DNA from: an uncultured Bacteroidales bacterium
GTDB lineage: Bacteria > Bacteroidota > Bacteroidia > Bacteroidales > UBA932
Direction: 5' to 3'
Length of the DNA stretch: 64,000 nucleotides
Assembly (NCBI GenBank): GCA_944326265.1
Contig: CALVDE010000018.1
Location: forward strand, 62,001 to 126,000
Shown: positions 44,102 to 52,628 of the stretch, piece by piece
Layout: every line of letters begins with the position of its first letter
Position numbering within the stretch: the first letter of the stretch is position 1
Position numbers and translations under genes: made by a program
The notes under the pieces: model-generated
The model's input: only the letters and a program-made list of their open reading frames with translations
Databases searched by the model: none
Told to the model about the DNA's origin: nothing

Positions 44102-45571
44102 ATGCAGATGTACACCAACTCACCCATAATGGAGGGCCTCACATTCGATGATGTCCTCCTTATCCCGGCCCATTCGGACGTGCTGCCCCGCGAGGTGGAC
44201 ATCACTACGAAGCTGACCAGGGAGATTACACTCCATACCCCCATAGTCTCTGCGGCCATGGATACCGTGACCGAGGCAGACCTGGCGATAGCCATTGCCC
44301 GTGAGGGAGGTATCGGAGTGATACACAAGAATATGCCCATCGAAGTCCAGATGGAGCAGGTGCGCAAGGTCAAGAGGGCGGAGAACGGCATGATCTATGA
44401 TCCGGTGACCATCCGTGAGAACGCCACCGTCGGGGATGCCCTCAATCTCATGCACGAGAACCACATCGGCGGCATACCTGTGGTGGATGCCCGTGGAATG
44501 CTCTGCGGTATCGTTACAAACCGCGACCTGCGTTTCCAGGACAATCCCAGGACCCCCGTCAGCGAGGTGATGACCAAGGAGAACCTGATCACCACCACCG
44601 ACGGTACCAATCTCAGGGAAGCCACGGAGCTCCTGCGCCGTTACAAGATCGAGAAGCTCCTTGTCGTGGACAAGGAAGGCCGTCTTGCCGGTCTGATCAC
44701 CTACAAGGACATCATGAAGATCAAGGACAATCCCACCGCCAGCAAGGATGCCAAGGGCCGTCTGCTCGTGGCAGCCGCAGTGGGCATCAACTCCGAGAGC
44801 GTCCAGAAGGTCGAGATGCTGATGACGGTGGAGCCGGACGCACTGGTATTCGATACGGCCCACGGTCATTCCGAGGGAGTGCTGAGGGTCCTGAAGACAG
44901 TCCGTCAGAAGTTCCCCGATCTGCAGATCATCGCCGGCAACATCGCTACGGCAGAGGCCGCCAAGGCACTGAAGGAGTGCGGTGTGGATGCCGTAAAGGT
45001 TGGAATAGGTCCCGGCTCTATCTGCACCACCCGCATCATCGCCGGTGTGGGAATGCCTCAGCTTTCGGCTGTCATGATGGCCGCCGAGGCCCTCAAGGGC
45101 TCCGGTATCCCTGTCATCGCTGACGGAGGCATCCGCTACTCGGGTGACATCGTCAAGGCCCTGGCCGCCGGAGCGGACACCATCATGGCCGGATCGCTCT
45201 TCGCCGGTGTCGAGGAGTCTCCCGGAGAGACCATCATCCTCAATGGACGTAAGTTCAAGTCCTATCGCGGTATGGGCTCGCTCGAGGCCATGCAGCTGGG
45301 CTCCAAGGACCGCTATTTCCAGGATATGGAAGAGGACATCAAGAAGCTCGTGCCCGAGGGCATCGTGGCTCAGGTCCCCTACAAGGGAACCCTTTCTGAG
45401 GTGATATACCAGCTCATAGGCGGTCTCCGCGCCGGTATGGGCTACTGCGGAGCGCATAACCTGGCCGAGCTCAAGAACGCCCGCTTCGTGCGCATCACCG
45501 CCGCCGGTATGGCCGAGAGCCATCCGCACGACGTGACCATCACGAGGGAGGCACCCAACTACAGCAGGTAG
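44102..45571 (+). CDS. guaB: Inosine-5'-monophosphate dehydrogenase
   Basis: Oxidises IMP to XMP with NAD+, the committed step to GMP. At 489 aa it is full length. The catalytic barrel is split by two CBS domains (about residues 100-210). Signatures: [25 protein letters not shown], and the active loop [11 protein letters not shown] with nucleophile Cys308, then [11 protein letters not shown] and [10 protein letters not shown]. An ATG two codons downstream is an alternative start. The SurA-like gene follows after 17 bp. Confidence 0.97.
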   Translation: MQMYTNSPIMEGLTFDDVLLIPAHSDVLPREVDITTKLTREITLHTPIVSAAMDTVTEADLAIAIAREGGIGVIHKNMPIEVQMEQVRKVKRAENGMIYDPVTIRENATVGDALNLMHENHIGGIPVVDARGMLCGIVTNRDLRFQDNPRTPVSEVMTKENLITTTDGTNLREATELLRRYKIEKLLVVDKEGRLAGLITYKDIMKIKDNPTASKDAKGRLLVAAAVGINSESVQKVEMLMTVEPDALVFDTAHGHSEGVLRVLKTVRQKFPDLQIIAGNIATAEAAKALKECGVDAVKVGIGPGSICTTRIIAGVGMPQLSAVMMAAEALKGSGIPVIADGGIRYSGDIVKALAAGADTIMAGSLFAGVEESPGETIILNGRKFKSYRGMGSLEAMQLGSKDRYFQDMEEDIKKLVPEGIVAQVPYKGTLSEVIYQLIGGLRAGMGYCGAHNLAELKNARFVRITAAGMAESHPHDVTITREAPNYSR

Positions 45572-45588
45572 GAACACGCTGCCCGGAT

Positions 45589-46434
45589 ATGGCGAGAATC
45601 ATTTTTCCGGTACTGCTGTTGTGTCTGTCGGTATCATCCTGCCGGCTCTACGACGGTCTCTTCAATGGAGACGTGGTCGCGAGGGCCGGCAAGGACGTAC
45701 TTTACAGGAGCGAGGTCGAGGCATTGAACATCAGCGGCTTCTCTTCCGAGGACAGCGCGGCTATGGTAGAGCGGTATATCCGTTCGTGGGCCCGTAACAG
45801 GCTTCTGCTGGAGGTGGCCGAAAGCCGTCTTTCCAAGGAAGACCGGAACGTGACCGCCCAGCTGGAGGAATACCGCAGGCAGCTTCTCGTCTACCGCTAT
45901 GAGCAGCAGTATGTGGAGCAGCGTCTTGATACTGTCATCACAGAGGAACAGTACAGGGAATACTATGAGGCCCATCCCGCCAGCTTTGTCACTCATGTCC
46001 CCCTGATGCGCGGCTGGTTCATCAAGGTCAGCGACAGCTCTCCCAACCTCAATCCCATAAAGTCCCTGTACCGGGCCAGAGGTGTGGAGGATTCCGTCCG
46101 GCTGGAGGATCTGTGCTATACGTCGGCTGACAAATATTTCAGGCTGGATTCATGGACCGGCCTGGACATAGTCGCCGAGGAGGCCGGCGTGCCGGTGCAG
46201 GAGCTCAGTGCAGTGCTTGACAGCCGCCCGTGGTTCGAGCACAACTGGATGGGCTACACCTACCTCATAGCCGTACACGATTATGTGCCCGAAGGCGGGG
46301 CGGCTCCATACGATTACAGCAGGGACAGGATAAGAAACCTGATACTCAGCCGGAGAAAACAGGAACTTGTAACAAGTTTGGAACGGAATGTGCTTAATGA
46401 TGCGATAGCATCCGACAAGTTTATAATTTACTGA
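45589..46434 (+). CDS. SurA-like lipoprotein lacking a rotamase domain
   Basis: 281 aa with a lipoprotein signal peptide (LLCLSVSSC, Cys18). The mature region resembles the N-terminal chaperone domain of SurA/PpiD (AGKDVLYRSEVEAL and a helical continuation), followed by a helical C-terminal region. No parvulin motif is visible. It lies just before surA and probably acts with it as an accessory periplasmic chaperone, in the position where Bacteroidales often have several SurA-type genes in a row. The role is inferred from context. Confidence 0.7.
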   Translation: MARIIFPVLLLCLSVSSCRLYDGLFNGDVVARAGKDVLYRSEVEALNISGFSSEDSAAMVERYIRSWARNRLLLEVAESRLSKEDRNVTAQLEEYRRQLLVYRYEQQYVEQRLDTVITEEQYREYYEAHPASFVTHVPLMRGWFIKVSDSSPNLNPIKSLYRARGVEDSVRLEDLCYTSADKYFRLDSWTGLDIVAEEAGVPVQELSAVLDSRPWFEHNWMGYTYLIAVHDYVPEGGAAPYDYSRDRIRNLILSRRKQELVTSLERNVLNDAIASDKFIIY

Positions 46435-46441
46435 ATAGCGT

Positions 46442-47812
46442 ATGATGAAGATAAAGGCTGTACTGACGTTTGTTGCCCTGGCGGCTGTGTCTGCCCCGGC
46501 CGTTCTGGCCCAGAAATACAACGGTTTGATTGACAAGACAGTGGCTATTATCGGAAACGAGATGATTCTCCTGTCCGATGTCGAGTCCATGGCACAGGAG
46601 ATGGAGTTCAACGGCTATGTCTCCGACCGCAACCTCAGGTGTGAGGTGCTGGAGAACTTGATGGTGAACAAGATCTTCTATACCCAGGCTGTCCTGGACA
46701 GCATCACTGTCAATCCGGATATGATCAACGCCGCCCTCAATGACAGGATGAACTATATCCTGACTCAGTTCGGAGGGGAGGCTGCCGCTGAGAAATATTT
46801 CCAGAAGCCGATGCACCGTCTGCGCGAATGGATGAGGGAAATGATAATGGAGCAGAACATGGCCTCCGAGATGCAGCGCGGGGTAGCCGGAAAGGTAGGC
46901 GAGGTTACGCCCAGGGAGGTCGAGCAGTATTACAGGCGGCTCCCGAAGGACAGTCTGCCGGAAATACCCACCGAGTACCAGATAAGCCAGATAGTCCTCT
47001 ATCCGGATGTGGATCGGGCCAAAATGGAGGTGCGGGAGCGGCTTCTGGAGTTCAGGCAGAGAGTCCTGGACGGAGAGAAATTCTCCCTGCTTGCCACGCT
47101 TTATTCGGAGGATCCAGGCAGCGCGATGCGCGGCGGAGAACTGGGCATGGCTCCCAAGTCGGTGTTCTGGCCGGAGTTCAGCGATGCGGCAATGTCTCTG
47201 AAGCCAGGACAGGTATCCCCTATCGTGGAGACCCCGGACGGTTTCCACCTTATCCAGCTTATCGCCAGGGAGGGGGATATGTTCAATGCCCGTCACATCC
47301 TGCTCCGTCCGCGTTACACGATCGAGGACAGGGATTCGGCCTTTATCCGTCTGGATTCCATACGCAATGCGGTGCTGGCCGACAGCCTGACGTTCGAGCA
47401 GGCGGCCAGGAAATTCTCCGAGGATCCTGTCACCAGGACCAACGGAGGTGTCGTGTCCGATCCTGCGACCGGAGCTCCTTTCTTCGAGGTGGACAGGCTC
47501 AAGCCCGCCGAATATGCGGTTCTTAAAGACATGAAGGAAGGGGAGATATCCCGTCCTGTCGAGTCCACCGACAATGAGGGCCGTGAGGGACGCGGCAACA
47601 CAGTATACAAGATACTCCGTCTGGACAGAATCCGTCCCGCGCATACTGCATCGTTCAGCGAAGACTTCAACATTCTTCTCGACATGGCCACCAATCAGAA
47701 GGCGGTCAATGCGATAGAGCAGTTCATCAAGGAGAAGCAGGCCACGACATACATCGTCATAGATCCTCTTTTCCAGCATTGTGTGTTTCAGCGGGAGGGC
47801 TGGATAAAATGA
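46442..47812 (+). CDS. surA: Peptidyl-prolyl isomerase SurA-like periplasmic chaperone
   Basis: Helps fold outer-membrane proteins in the periplasm. The 456-aa protein has a signal peptide (residues 1-24), a SurA_N domain (KTVAIIGNEMILLSDVESMA onward), and two parvulin domains: EYQISQIVLYPDVD with FSLLATLYSEDPGSAMRGGELG, and MFNARHILLRPRY with FEQAARKFSEDPVTRTNGG. It starts 7 bp after the SurA-like lipoprotein gene and overlaps the OstA-like gene by four bases, consistent with joint expression for outer-membrane assembly. Confidence 0.92.
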   Translation: MMKIKAVLTFVALAAVSAPAVLAQKYNGLIDKTVAIIGNEMILLSDVESMAQEMEFNGYVSDRNLRCEVLENLMVNKIFYTQAVLDSITVNPDMINAALNDRMNYILTQFGGEAAAEKYFQKPMHRLREWMREMIMEQNMASEMQRGVAGKVGEVTPREVEQYYRRLPKDSLPEIPTEYQISQIVLYPDVDRAKMEVRERLLEFRQRVLDGEKFSLLATLYSEDPGSAMRGGELGMAPKSVFWPEFSDAAMSLKPGQVSPIVETPDGFHLIQLIAREGDMFNARHILLRPRYTIEDRDSAFIRLDSIRNAVLADSLTFEQAARKFSEDPVTRTNGGVVSDPATGAPFFEVDRLKPAEYAVLKDMKEGEISRPVESTDNEGREGRGNTVYKILRLDRIRPAHTASFSEDFNILLDMATNQKAVNAIEQFIKEKQATTYIVIDPLFQHCVFQREGWIK

Positions 47813-49791
47813 GGTATCTGATCTGCCTGGCAGCTCTGCTGCTCCTGTTCCCGGTGCTGTCTTCCGCTCAGGAGGACAGGGACAGTCTCATCCGTCTCAT
47901 CTCGGCGGACAGGGCCAGACTCATTGAGGTGGACGGAGTGGAGTACCGTAAAGTGGTCGGCGATGCGGTATTCTTTCACAACAATACCTATCTGAAGTGC
48001 GACAGCGCCTACTGGAATGTGAGCCGGGACTATCTGGATGCCATAGGGCACGTGAGGATAGAGCAGGAGAACACTACTCTGACGGGGGACAGCCTGCGGT
48101 ATGTGATAGCCGAGAATACGGCCAGATTCAGAGGACATCTTGTCGAGCTGGTGGACCGTGACAGCAATATTCTGAGGACCAATTATCTGGACTACAACAC
48201 AAGGGACAGTATCGCGTTTTTCTACCGGGGCGGTTCCATGAGGGACGGAGACGGCAATGTGATAGAGAGCCTGACCGGAAAGTATCAGTCCAGAATAGAG
48301 CAGTTCGACTTTGTAGGCCAGGTGGAGATGTTCTCCGACTCGATGTTCTTCGCCTGCGACACGCTTATATACGATGCCGGCAGGGACGTGGCTCATTTCT
48401 ACGGCAGTACGAGGGGATGGTATGACCTGAACCACATATCGTCCGGTGCGGGAAGGTATGAGAGGACCCCGGACCGTTTTTTCTTCACCCGTGACGTGCA
48501 CATTCTGACCGAAGACTACGAGATATGGTGCGACTCGCTCGATTATGACAGGCCGCAGGAATATTCCAGGCTGCTGGGCAACGTGCAGCTTCTGGACACG
48601 GTGGACAACGCCATAGTCCTGGCCGGGGATCTGCGTTACTGGAACGAGCCGCGCAGGGCGGAGCTTTACCGGGAGCCTGCAGTCGTGCTCATGGAGGAAT
48701 CGGAAACCGGGGATATTGACTCCACTTTCATGTCATCGGATACCATGGTCTATTATACGCAGCGGATGTTCGAGGTGGACAGTGCCGTGGTGGCGGCAGC
48801 CAGGGAAAGATACGCGACAGCTCTGGTGGACCCTCTGGCTCCGGCCGGATCTCAGCAGCAACAGCAGCAACAACAGCAACAGCAGCAACAGCAGCAACAG
48901 CAGCAGGAACCCGACGGGCAGCAGGCAATGACGGATTCACTCTCTGCTGCGGATTCGATTTCCCTGTCGGACGTGCCGCCTGTGACGGATTCTCTGGCGG
49001 TGACGGACTCGCTGGCGGTGAGCGATTCGCTCTCTGTGGCCGACTCCCTCGCCGTGCCGCCGCCGGACACCACGGCGGTCGATTTCATGGAGGCCTGGCA
49101 CGATGTCCGCATTTTCCGCAAGGACATGCAGGTGCGCTGCGACTCGCTGCTTTTCACGTCCATAGACTCCATCGCCCGCCTGTTCAAGTCCCCGGTGATA
49201 TGGTACGAGACCACAAGCCAGATAACCGCCGACAGTATGCAGTTCCTGGTGCGCAACCAGACCCTGGACAAGGGCTTCCTTTTCTCCAACGCCTTCGTCA
49301 TAACCGAGGAGGAGGCTGGCCGCTATTATCATCAGATCAAGTCGCCTGAGATGATCGGTTATTTTACTGACGGCGGAATATCGCGCTTCGACGCATTGGG
49401 CGGAGTCACCGCCATGTTCTACATCTCCGAGGATTCGGTGATAACCACGATGAACCAGAAGGAGTGCCGTCTTATGACAGGCCGTCTCAAGGACGGACAG
49501 GTCCAGCGCATACGTTATTCGGAGAATATCAAGAGCGATGTCTATCCGGTCCGCGACCTTACGCCGGAGATGATGCGCCTGCGTAATTTCAACTGGACTC
49601 CGGAGCTGTGCCCGGCAGTCAGGGACAGCGTAACGACACGCAGGATCCGTCCTTCCCAGCGCGCCGAGTGCGTGCCCTCGCCGTTCTTCCCGAAGTTCAA
49701 GTACACGGGCAGATACTTCCAGGGCTATATGGAAGCCGTTATGCGTGAGATAGAAAGCAGAAACCCGATTATCTGGATAGGAGAAGAGTAA
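47809..49791 (+). CDS. OstA/LptA-like LPS-assembly protein with polyglutamine tract
   Basis: 660 aa from the ATG at 47809, with a signal peptide (MRYLICLAALLLLFPVLSSA). The protein is built of OstA/LptA-type beta segments: residues 40-300 (YLKCDSAYWN, LTGDSLRY, QVEMFSDSMFFACDTLIYDA and so on), and again after about residue 420. Between them is a low-complexity insert with an 18-residue Gln run and six DSL-type repeats. The family in Bacteroidota sits beside surA and is thought to shuttle or assemble LPS in the periplasm. It lacks the large C-terminal barrel of LptD. Confidence 0.83.
   Translation: MRYLICLAALLLLFPVLSSAQEDRDSLIRLISADRARLIEVDGVEYRKVVGDAVFFHNNTYLKCDSAYWNVSRDYLDAIGHVRIEQENTTLTGDSLRYVIAENTARFRGHLVELVDRDSNILRTNYLDYNTRDSIAFFYRGGSMRDGDGNVIESLTGKYQSRIEQFDFVGQVEMFSDSMFFACDTLIYDAGRDVAHFYGSTRGWYDLNHISSGAGRYERTPDRFFFTRDVHILTEDYEIWCDSLDYDRPQEYSRLLGNVQLLDTVDNAIVLAGDLRYWNEPRRAELYREPAVVLMEESETGDIDSTFMSSDTMVYYTQRMFEVDSAVVAAARERYATALVDPLAPAGSQQQQQQQQQQQQQQQQQQEPDGQQAMTDSLSAADSISLSDVPPVTDSLAVTDSLAVSDSLSVADSLAVPPPDTTAVDFMEAWHDVRIFRKDMQVRCDSLLFTSIDSIARLFKSPVIWYETTSQITADSMQFLVRNQTLDKGFLFSNAFVITEEEAGRYYHQIKSPEMIGYFTDGGISRFDALGGVTAMFYISEDSVITTMNQKECRLMTGRLKDGQVQRIRYSENIKSDVYPVRDLTPEMMRLRNFNWTPELCPAVRDSVTTRRIRPSQRAECVPSPFFPKFKYTGRYFQGYMEAVMREIESRNPIIWIGEE
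48853..48906 (+). repeat. CAG/CAA microsatellite encoding 18 glutamines
   Basis: 54 bp of CAG and CAA codons in the OstA-like gene, mixed as in (CAG)n with interspersed CAA. The interruptions limit slippage compared with pure CAG. Length changes by whole codons would keep the frame. It is followed by repeated D-S-L segments (TDSLAVTDSLAVSDSL). Confidence 0.95.
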
Positions 49792-49799
49792 TTTTTTTG

Positions 49800-49807
49800 T
49801 ACTTTTG
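49800..49807 (+). promoter_or_regulatory. TAnnTTTG -7 element for hutH
   Basis: TACTTTTG, 30 bp before the ATG at 49838, in an A/T-rich gap just after the OstA-like gene. The leader includes ACTTTTGTA and TACAAAAGT in inverse orientation (49801-49809 and 49828-49836), a possible small stem or operator. Confidence 0.5.
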
Positions 49808-49837
49808 TAATTTAAATAGAGTTTTAAATACAAAAGT

Positions 49838-51334
49838 ATGATACAGTTTAACATAGACCCCCTGGTCCATACTCTGGACGAAGTCAGGGCACTTCTGGAT
49901 CCCTCGTGCAGGCTGCATCTGGGGGATGAGGCCCGCAAGCGGATTGAAAAATGCAGAAATTATCTTGATGAGCGCATGAAGAGCCAGAAAGCTCCGATCT
50001 ACGGAGTCACTACCGGCTTCGGCTCGCTGTGCAATGTGTCTGTCGACAAAGACCAGCTTTCCCAGCTGCAGAAGAATCTGGTGATGTCGCATGCCTGCGG
50101 AGTGGGCGAGGAGGTGAGGCCCGAGATCGTGCGTCTGATGATCGCACTGAAAGTGAAGTCCCTGTCCTACGGTTATTCGGGAATACGTCTCGAGACTGTG
50201 GAGAGACTGGTGGACTTCTTCAACGAGGGCGTTACCCCCGTGGTGTACCAGCAGGGCTCGCTCGGAGCCTCCGGTGACCTTGCCCCGCTGGCCAATATGT
50301 GCCTGCCGCTGCTCGGTCTCGGCGAGTTCGACTACAAGGGCAAAAGGTATCCCGGCAGCGAGCTGGAGAAGATGTTCGGCTGGAAACCTCTGACCCTGGC
50401 TTCCAAGGAGGGCCTGGCTCTGCTCAACGGCACTCAGTTCATGCTGGCCCATGCCGTATGGTGCATCTTCAAGGCAAAGCATATCCTGGCTGCCGCCGAC
50501 AAGGTCGCTACTGTGTCCCTCGAGGCTTTCAACGGCCGCAAGGAACCGTTCACTCCCGGCGTACACGCCGTGCGTCCCCACAAGGGCCAGATGGAGACTG
50601 CCCGCGTCATCCTGAACTATCTGCAGGGCAGCCAGCTGATCGACGGTCCCGGCAAGGAAGTACAGGACCCCTATTCGTTCCGCTGCGTACCTCAGGTGCA
50701 CGGCGCTTCCAAGGATGCCGTCGGATATGTCGAGAGCGTATTCATGACCGAGGTCAACAGCGCGACTGACAACCCTACGATCCTCCCCGACGAGGATCAG
50801 GTCATCTCCGCCGGCAACTTCCACGGCCAGCCTCTGTCCATCACACTGGATTTCCTGGCCATTGCCCTGGCCGAGATAGGCTCCATATCCGAGCGCCGTA
50901 CCTATCAGCTCATCTCTGGCAAGAGGGGGCTTCCTTCGTTTCTGGTGGCCAAGTCCGGTCTTAACTCAGGTTTCATGATTCCCCAGTATGCAGCAGCGTC
51001 CATCGTCAGCCAGAACAAGCAGCTGTGCACCCCCTGCGTGGTGGATACGATTGACTCTTCCCAGGGTCAGGAGGACCACGTGAGCATGGGAGCCAATGCC
51101 GCCACCAAGTGCGTGCGCGTGGTGGAGAACGTGGAGAAGCTGCTCGGCATCGAGATGTTCAACGCCGCCCAGGCTCTCGAGTTCCGTCACCGCGCCGGCG
51201 CCGGCAAGTCCTCGCCTGTAATCGAGCAGTTCTTCGAGGATTACCGCAAGGCCGTGCCTTTCATCGATGAGGACACAGTGATGTACACCAAGATCCGGAG
51301 CTCAATCGAGTTCTTGAAGAAGGCAGAGTTCTGA
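49838..51334 (+). CDS. hutH: Histidine ammonia-lyase
   Basis: Removes ammonia from histidine to give urocanate. 498 aa. The electrophilic MIO cofactor forms from Ala144-Ser145-Gly146 in GSLGASGDLAPLA. Also visible are YGVTTGFGSLC, LLNGTQFMLA, EVNSATDNPTI and SSQGQEDHVSMGANA. The first gene of a hutH-hutI-ftcD operon. The stop codon lies in a 17-bp tandem duplication. Phenylalanine or tyrosine ammonia-lyases are related but context and length favour HutH. Confidence 0.95.
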   Translation: MIQFNIDPLVHTLDEVRALLDPSCRLHLGDEARKRIEKCRNYLDERMKSQKAPIYGVTTGFGSLCNVSVDKDQLSQLQKNLVMSHACGVGEEVRPEIVRLMIALKVKSLSYGYSGIRLETVERLVDFFNEGVTPVVYQQGSLGASGDLAPLANMCLPLLGLGEFDYKGKRYPGSELEKMFGWKPLTLASKEGLALLNGTQFMLAHAVWCIFKAKHILAAADKVATVSLEAFNGRKEPFTPGVHAVRPHKGQMETARVILNYLQGSQLIDGPGKEVQDPYSFRCVPQVHGASKDAVGYVESVFMTEVNSATDNPTILPDEDQVISAGNFHGQPLSITLDFLAIALAEIGSISERRTYQLISGKRGLPSFLVAKSGLNSGFMIPQYAAASIVSQNKQLCTPCVVDTIDSSQGQEDHVSMGANAATKCVRVVENVEKLLGIEMFNAAQALEFRHRAGAGKSSPVIEQFFEDYRKAVPFIDEDTVMYTKIRSSIEFLKKAEF

Positions 51335-51349
51335 AGAAGGCAGAGTTCT
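51315..51349 (+). repeat. 17-bp tandem duplication at the hutH stop codon
   Basis: GAAGAAGGCAGAGTTCT occurs twice back to back (51316-51332 and 51333-51349). The first copy now ends hutH at a TGA formed at the junction; the second would have ended at TAA. The encoded C-terminus KKAEF is the same either way. Confidence 0.9.
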
Positions 51350-51353
51350 AAAG

Positions 51354-52616
51354 ATGTCTATTTTCATAAAAAATATCAAAAAGCTGGTCAACGCAAGGCA
51401 GCAGTCCCCGGCTTCTCCGCTGAGAGGCAAGGAGATGGAGACTCTGCCCTGTCTTGACGGCGCATGGCTGCTGACCGAGGGGGACCGGATAAAGGCTTTC
51501 GGAACCATGGACGGCACTGCTCCTGAGACCATGAGTGCCATGGAGGACAGTGCGGATGAGGTGATCGATGCTTCCGGACGCATGGTGTTCCCTTCCTACT
51601 GCGACTCGCATACGCATCTGGTATATGCCGGCAGCCGCGAGATGGAGTTCATGGACAAGCTCCGGGGCCTTTCCTATCAGGAGATAGCCCGTCGCGGAGG
51701 CGGTATCCTCAACTCCGTGGAGCTTCTGCACAACACCCCGGAGGACGAGCTGCTGCGTCAGACACTGGAGCGGGCCCGGGAGATCATCTCCCTGGGTACC
51801 GGTGCGGTGGAGATAAAGAGCGGTTACGGCCTTACCGTAGAGGACGAGGTCAAGATGCTGCGCGTGGCCCGCAGGGTCGGGGAGGAGACTCCTCTCAGGG
51901 TGCGCACTACCTTCCTGGGCGCCCATGCCGTGCCGGCCAGATACAAGGGCGACCGTAAGGGCTATGTGGACGAGATCATCCGCGACATAATGCCCGCTGT
52001 GGCGGCTGAAGGACTGGCCGACTATGTGGATATCTTCGTGGAGGAGGGCTTTTTCACCGTGGAGGATGCCGCCCGGATATTCGAGGCTGCCGCCAGGTAC
52101 GGTATGCAGCCCAAGGTCCATGCCAATCAGATGAGCTGCTCCGGCGGAGTACAGGTCGGAGTCAAGTACGGCGCCGCCTCCGTGGACCATATGGAGTTTG
52201 CCGGAGACGAGGAATTCAGAGTTCTCCGTGACAGCGGAACCATCGCGACTCTGCTCCCCGGTGCGACATTCTTCCTGGACATGGATTATCCCAGGGCCAA
52301 GGACATGCTTGCCGCAGACCTCCCTCTGGCCATCGCCACCAATTACAACCCCGGCTCGTGCCCTTCCGGTGACATGAAGTTCATGATGGCCCTGGCCATG
52401 ATCAAGATGCGGCTGACTCCGGAGACCGTGCTCAACGCTGCTACGGTCAACGGTGCGTTTGCAATGGGCGTGGGCGGGGATTACGGCTGTATCGCCGTGG
52501 GCAAGAAAGCCTCGGTGTTCATCACGCGCAGGATACCGTCCTACGAGTTCGTGCCGTATTCGTTCACATCCCAGCTTATTGAGAATATCATCCTTAACGG
52601 TAAGAAATACAATTAA
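51354..52616 (+). CDS. hutI: Imidazolonepropionase
   Basis: Hydrolyses imidazolone propionate to formiminoglutamate. The 420-aa amidohydrolase has the metal motif FPSYCDSHTHLVYAGSREME, RGGGILNSVE, VEIKSGYGLT, KVHANQMS and LATNYNPGSCPS. The last is a typical HutI segment, with the catalytic Asp/Glu lying after it in the fold. It starts 4 bp after the duplicated segment and 19 bp after hutH. The ftcD gene follows after 12 bp. Confidence 0.95.
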   Translation: MSIFIKNIKKLVNARQQSPASPLRGKEMETLPCLDGAWLLTEGDRIKAFGTMDGTAPETMSAMEDSADEVIDASGRMVFPSYCDSHTHLVYAGSREMEFMDKLRGLSYQEIARRGGGILNSVELLHNTPEDELLRQTLERAREIISLGTGAVEIKSGYGLTVEDEVKMLRVARRVGEETPLRVRTTFLGAHAVPARYKGDRKGYVDEIIRDIMPAVAAEGLADYVDIFVEEGFFTVEDAARIFEAAARYGMQPKVHANQMSCSGGVQVGVKYGAASVDHMEFAGDEEFRVLRDSGTIATLLPGATFFLDMDYPRAKDMLAADLPLAIATNYNPGSCPSGDMKFMMALAMIKMRLTPETVLNAATVNGAFAMGVGGDYGCIAVGKKASVFITRRIPSYEFVPYSFTSQLIENIILNGKKYN

Positions 52617-52628
52617 ACTTTAAATACT

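Noticed and set aside
44120-45577. Long minus-strand open frame opposite guaB (485 codons)
   Set aside because: It mirrors guaB exactly and has no recognisable motif or promoter.
46421-47779. Minus-strand open frame of 452 codons opposite surA
   Set aside because: SurA domains are unambiguous on the plus strand; the antisense frame has no family features.
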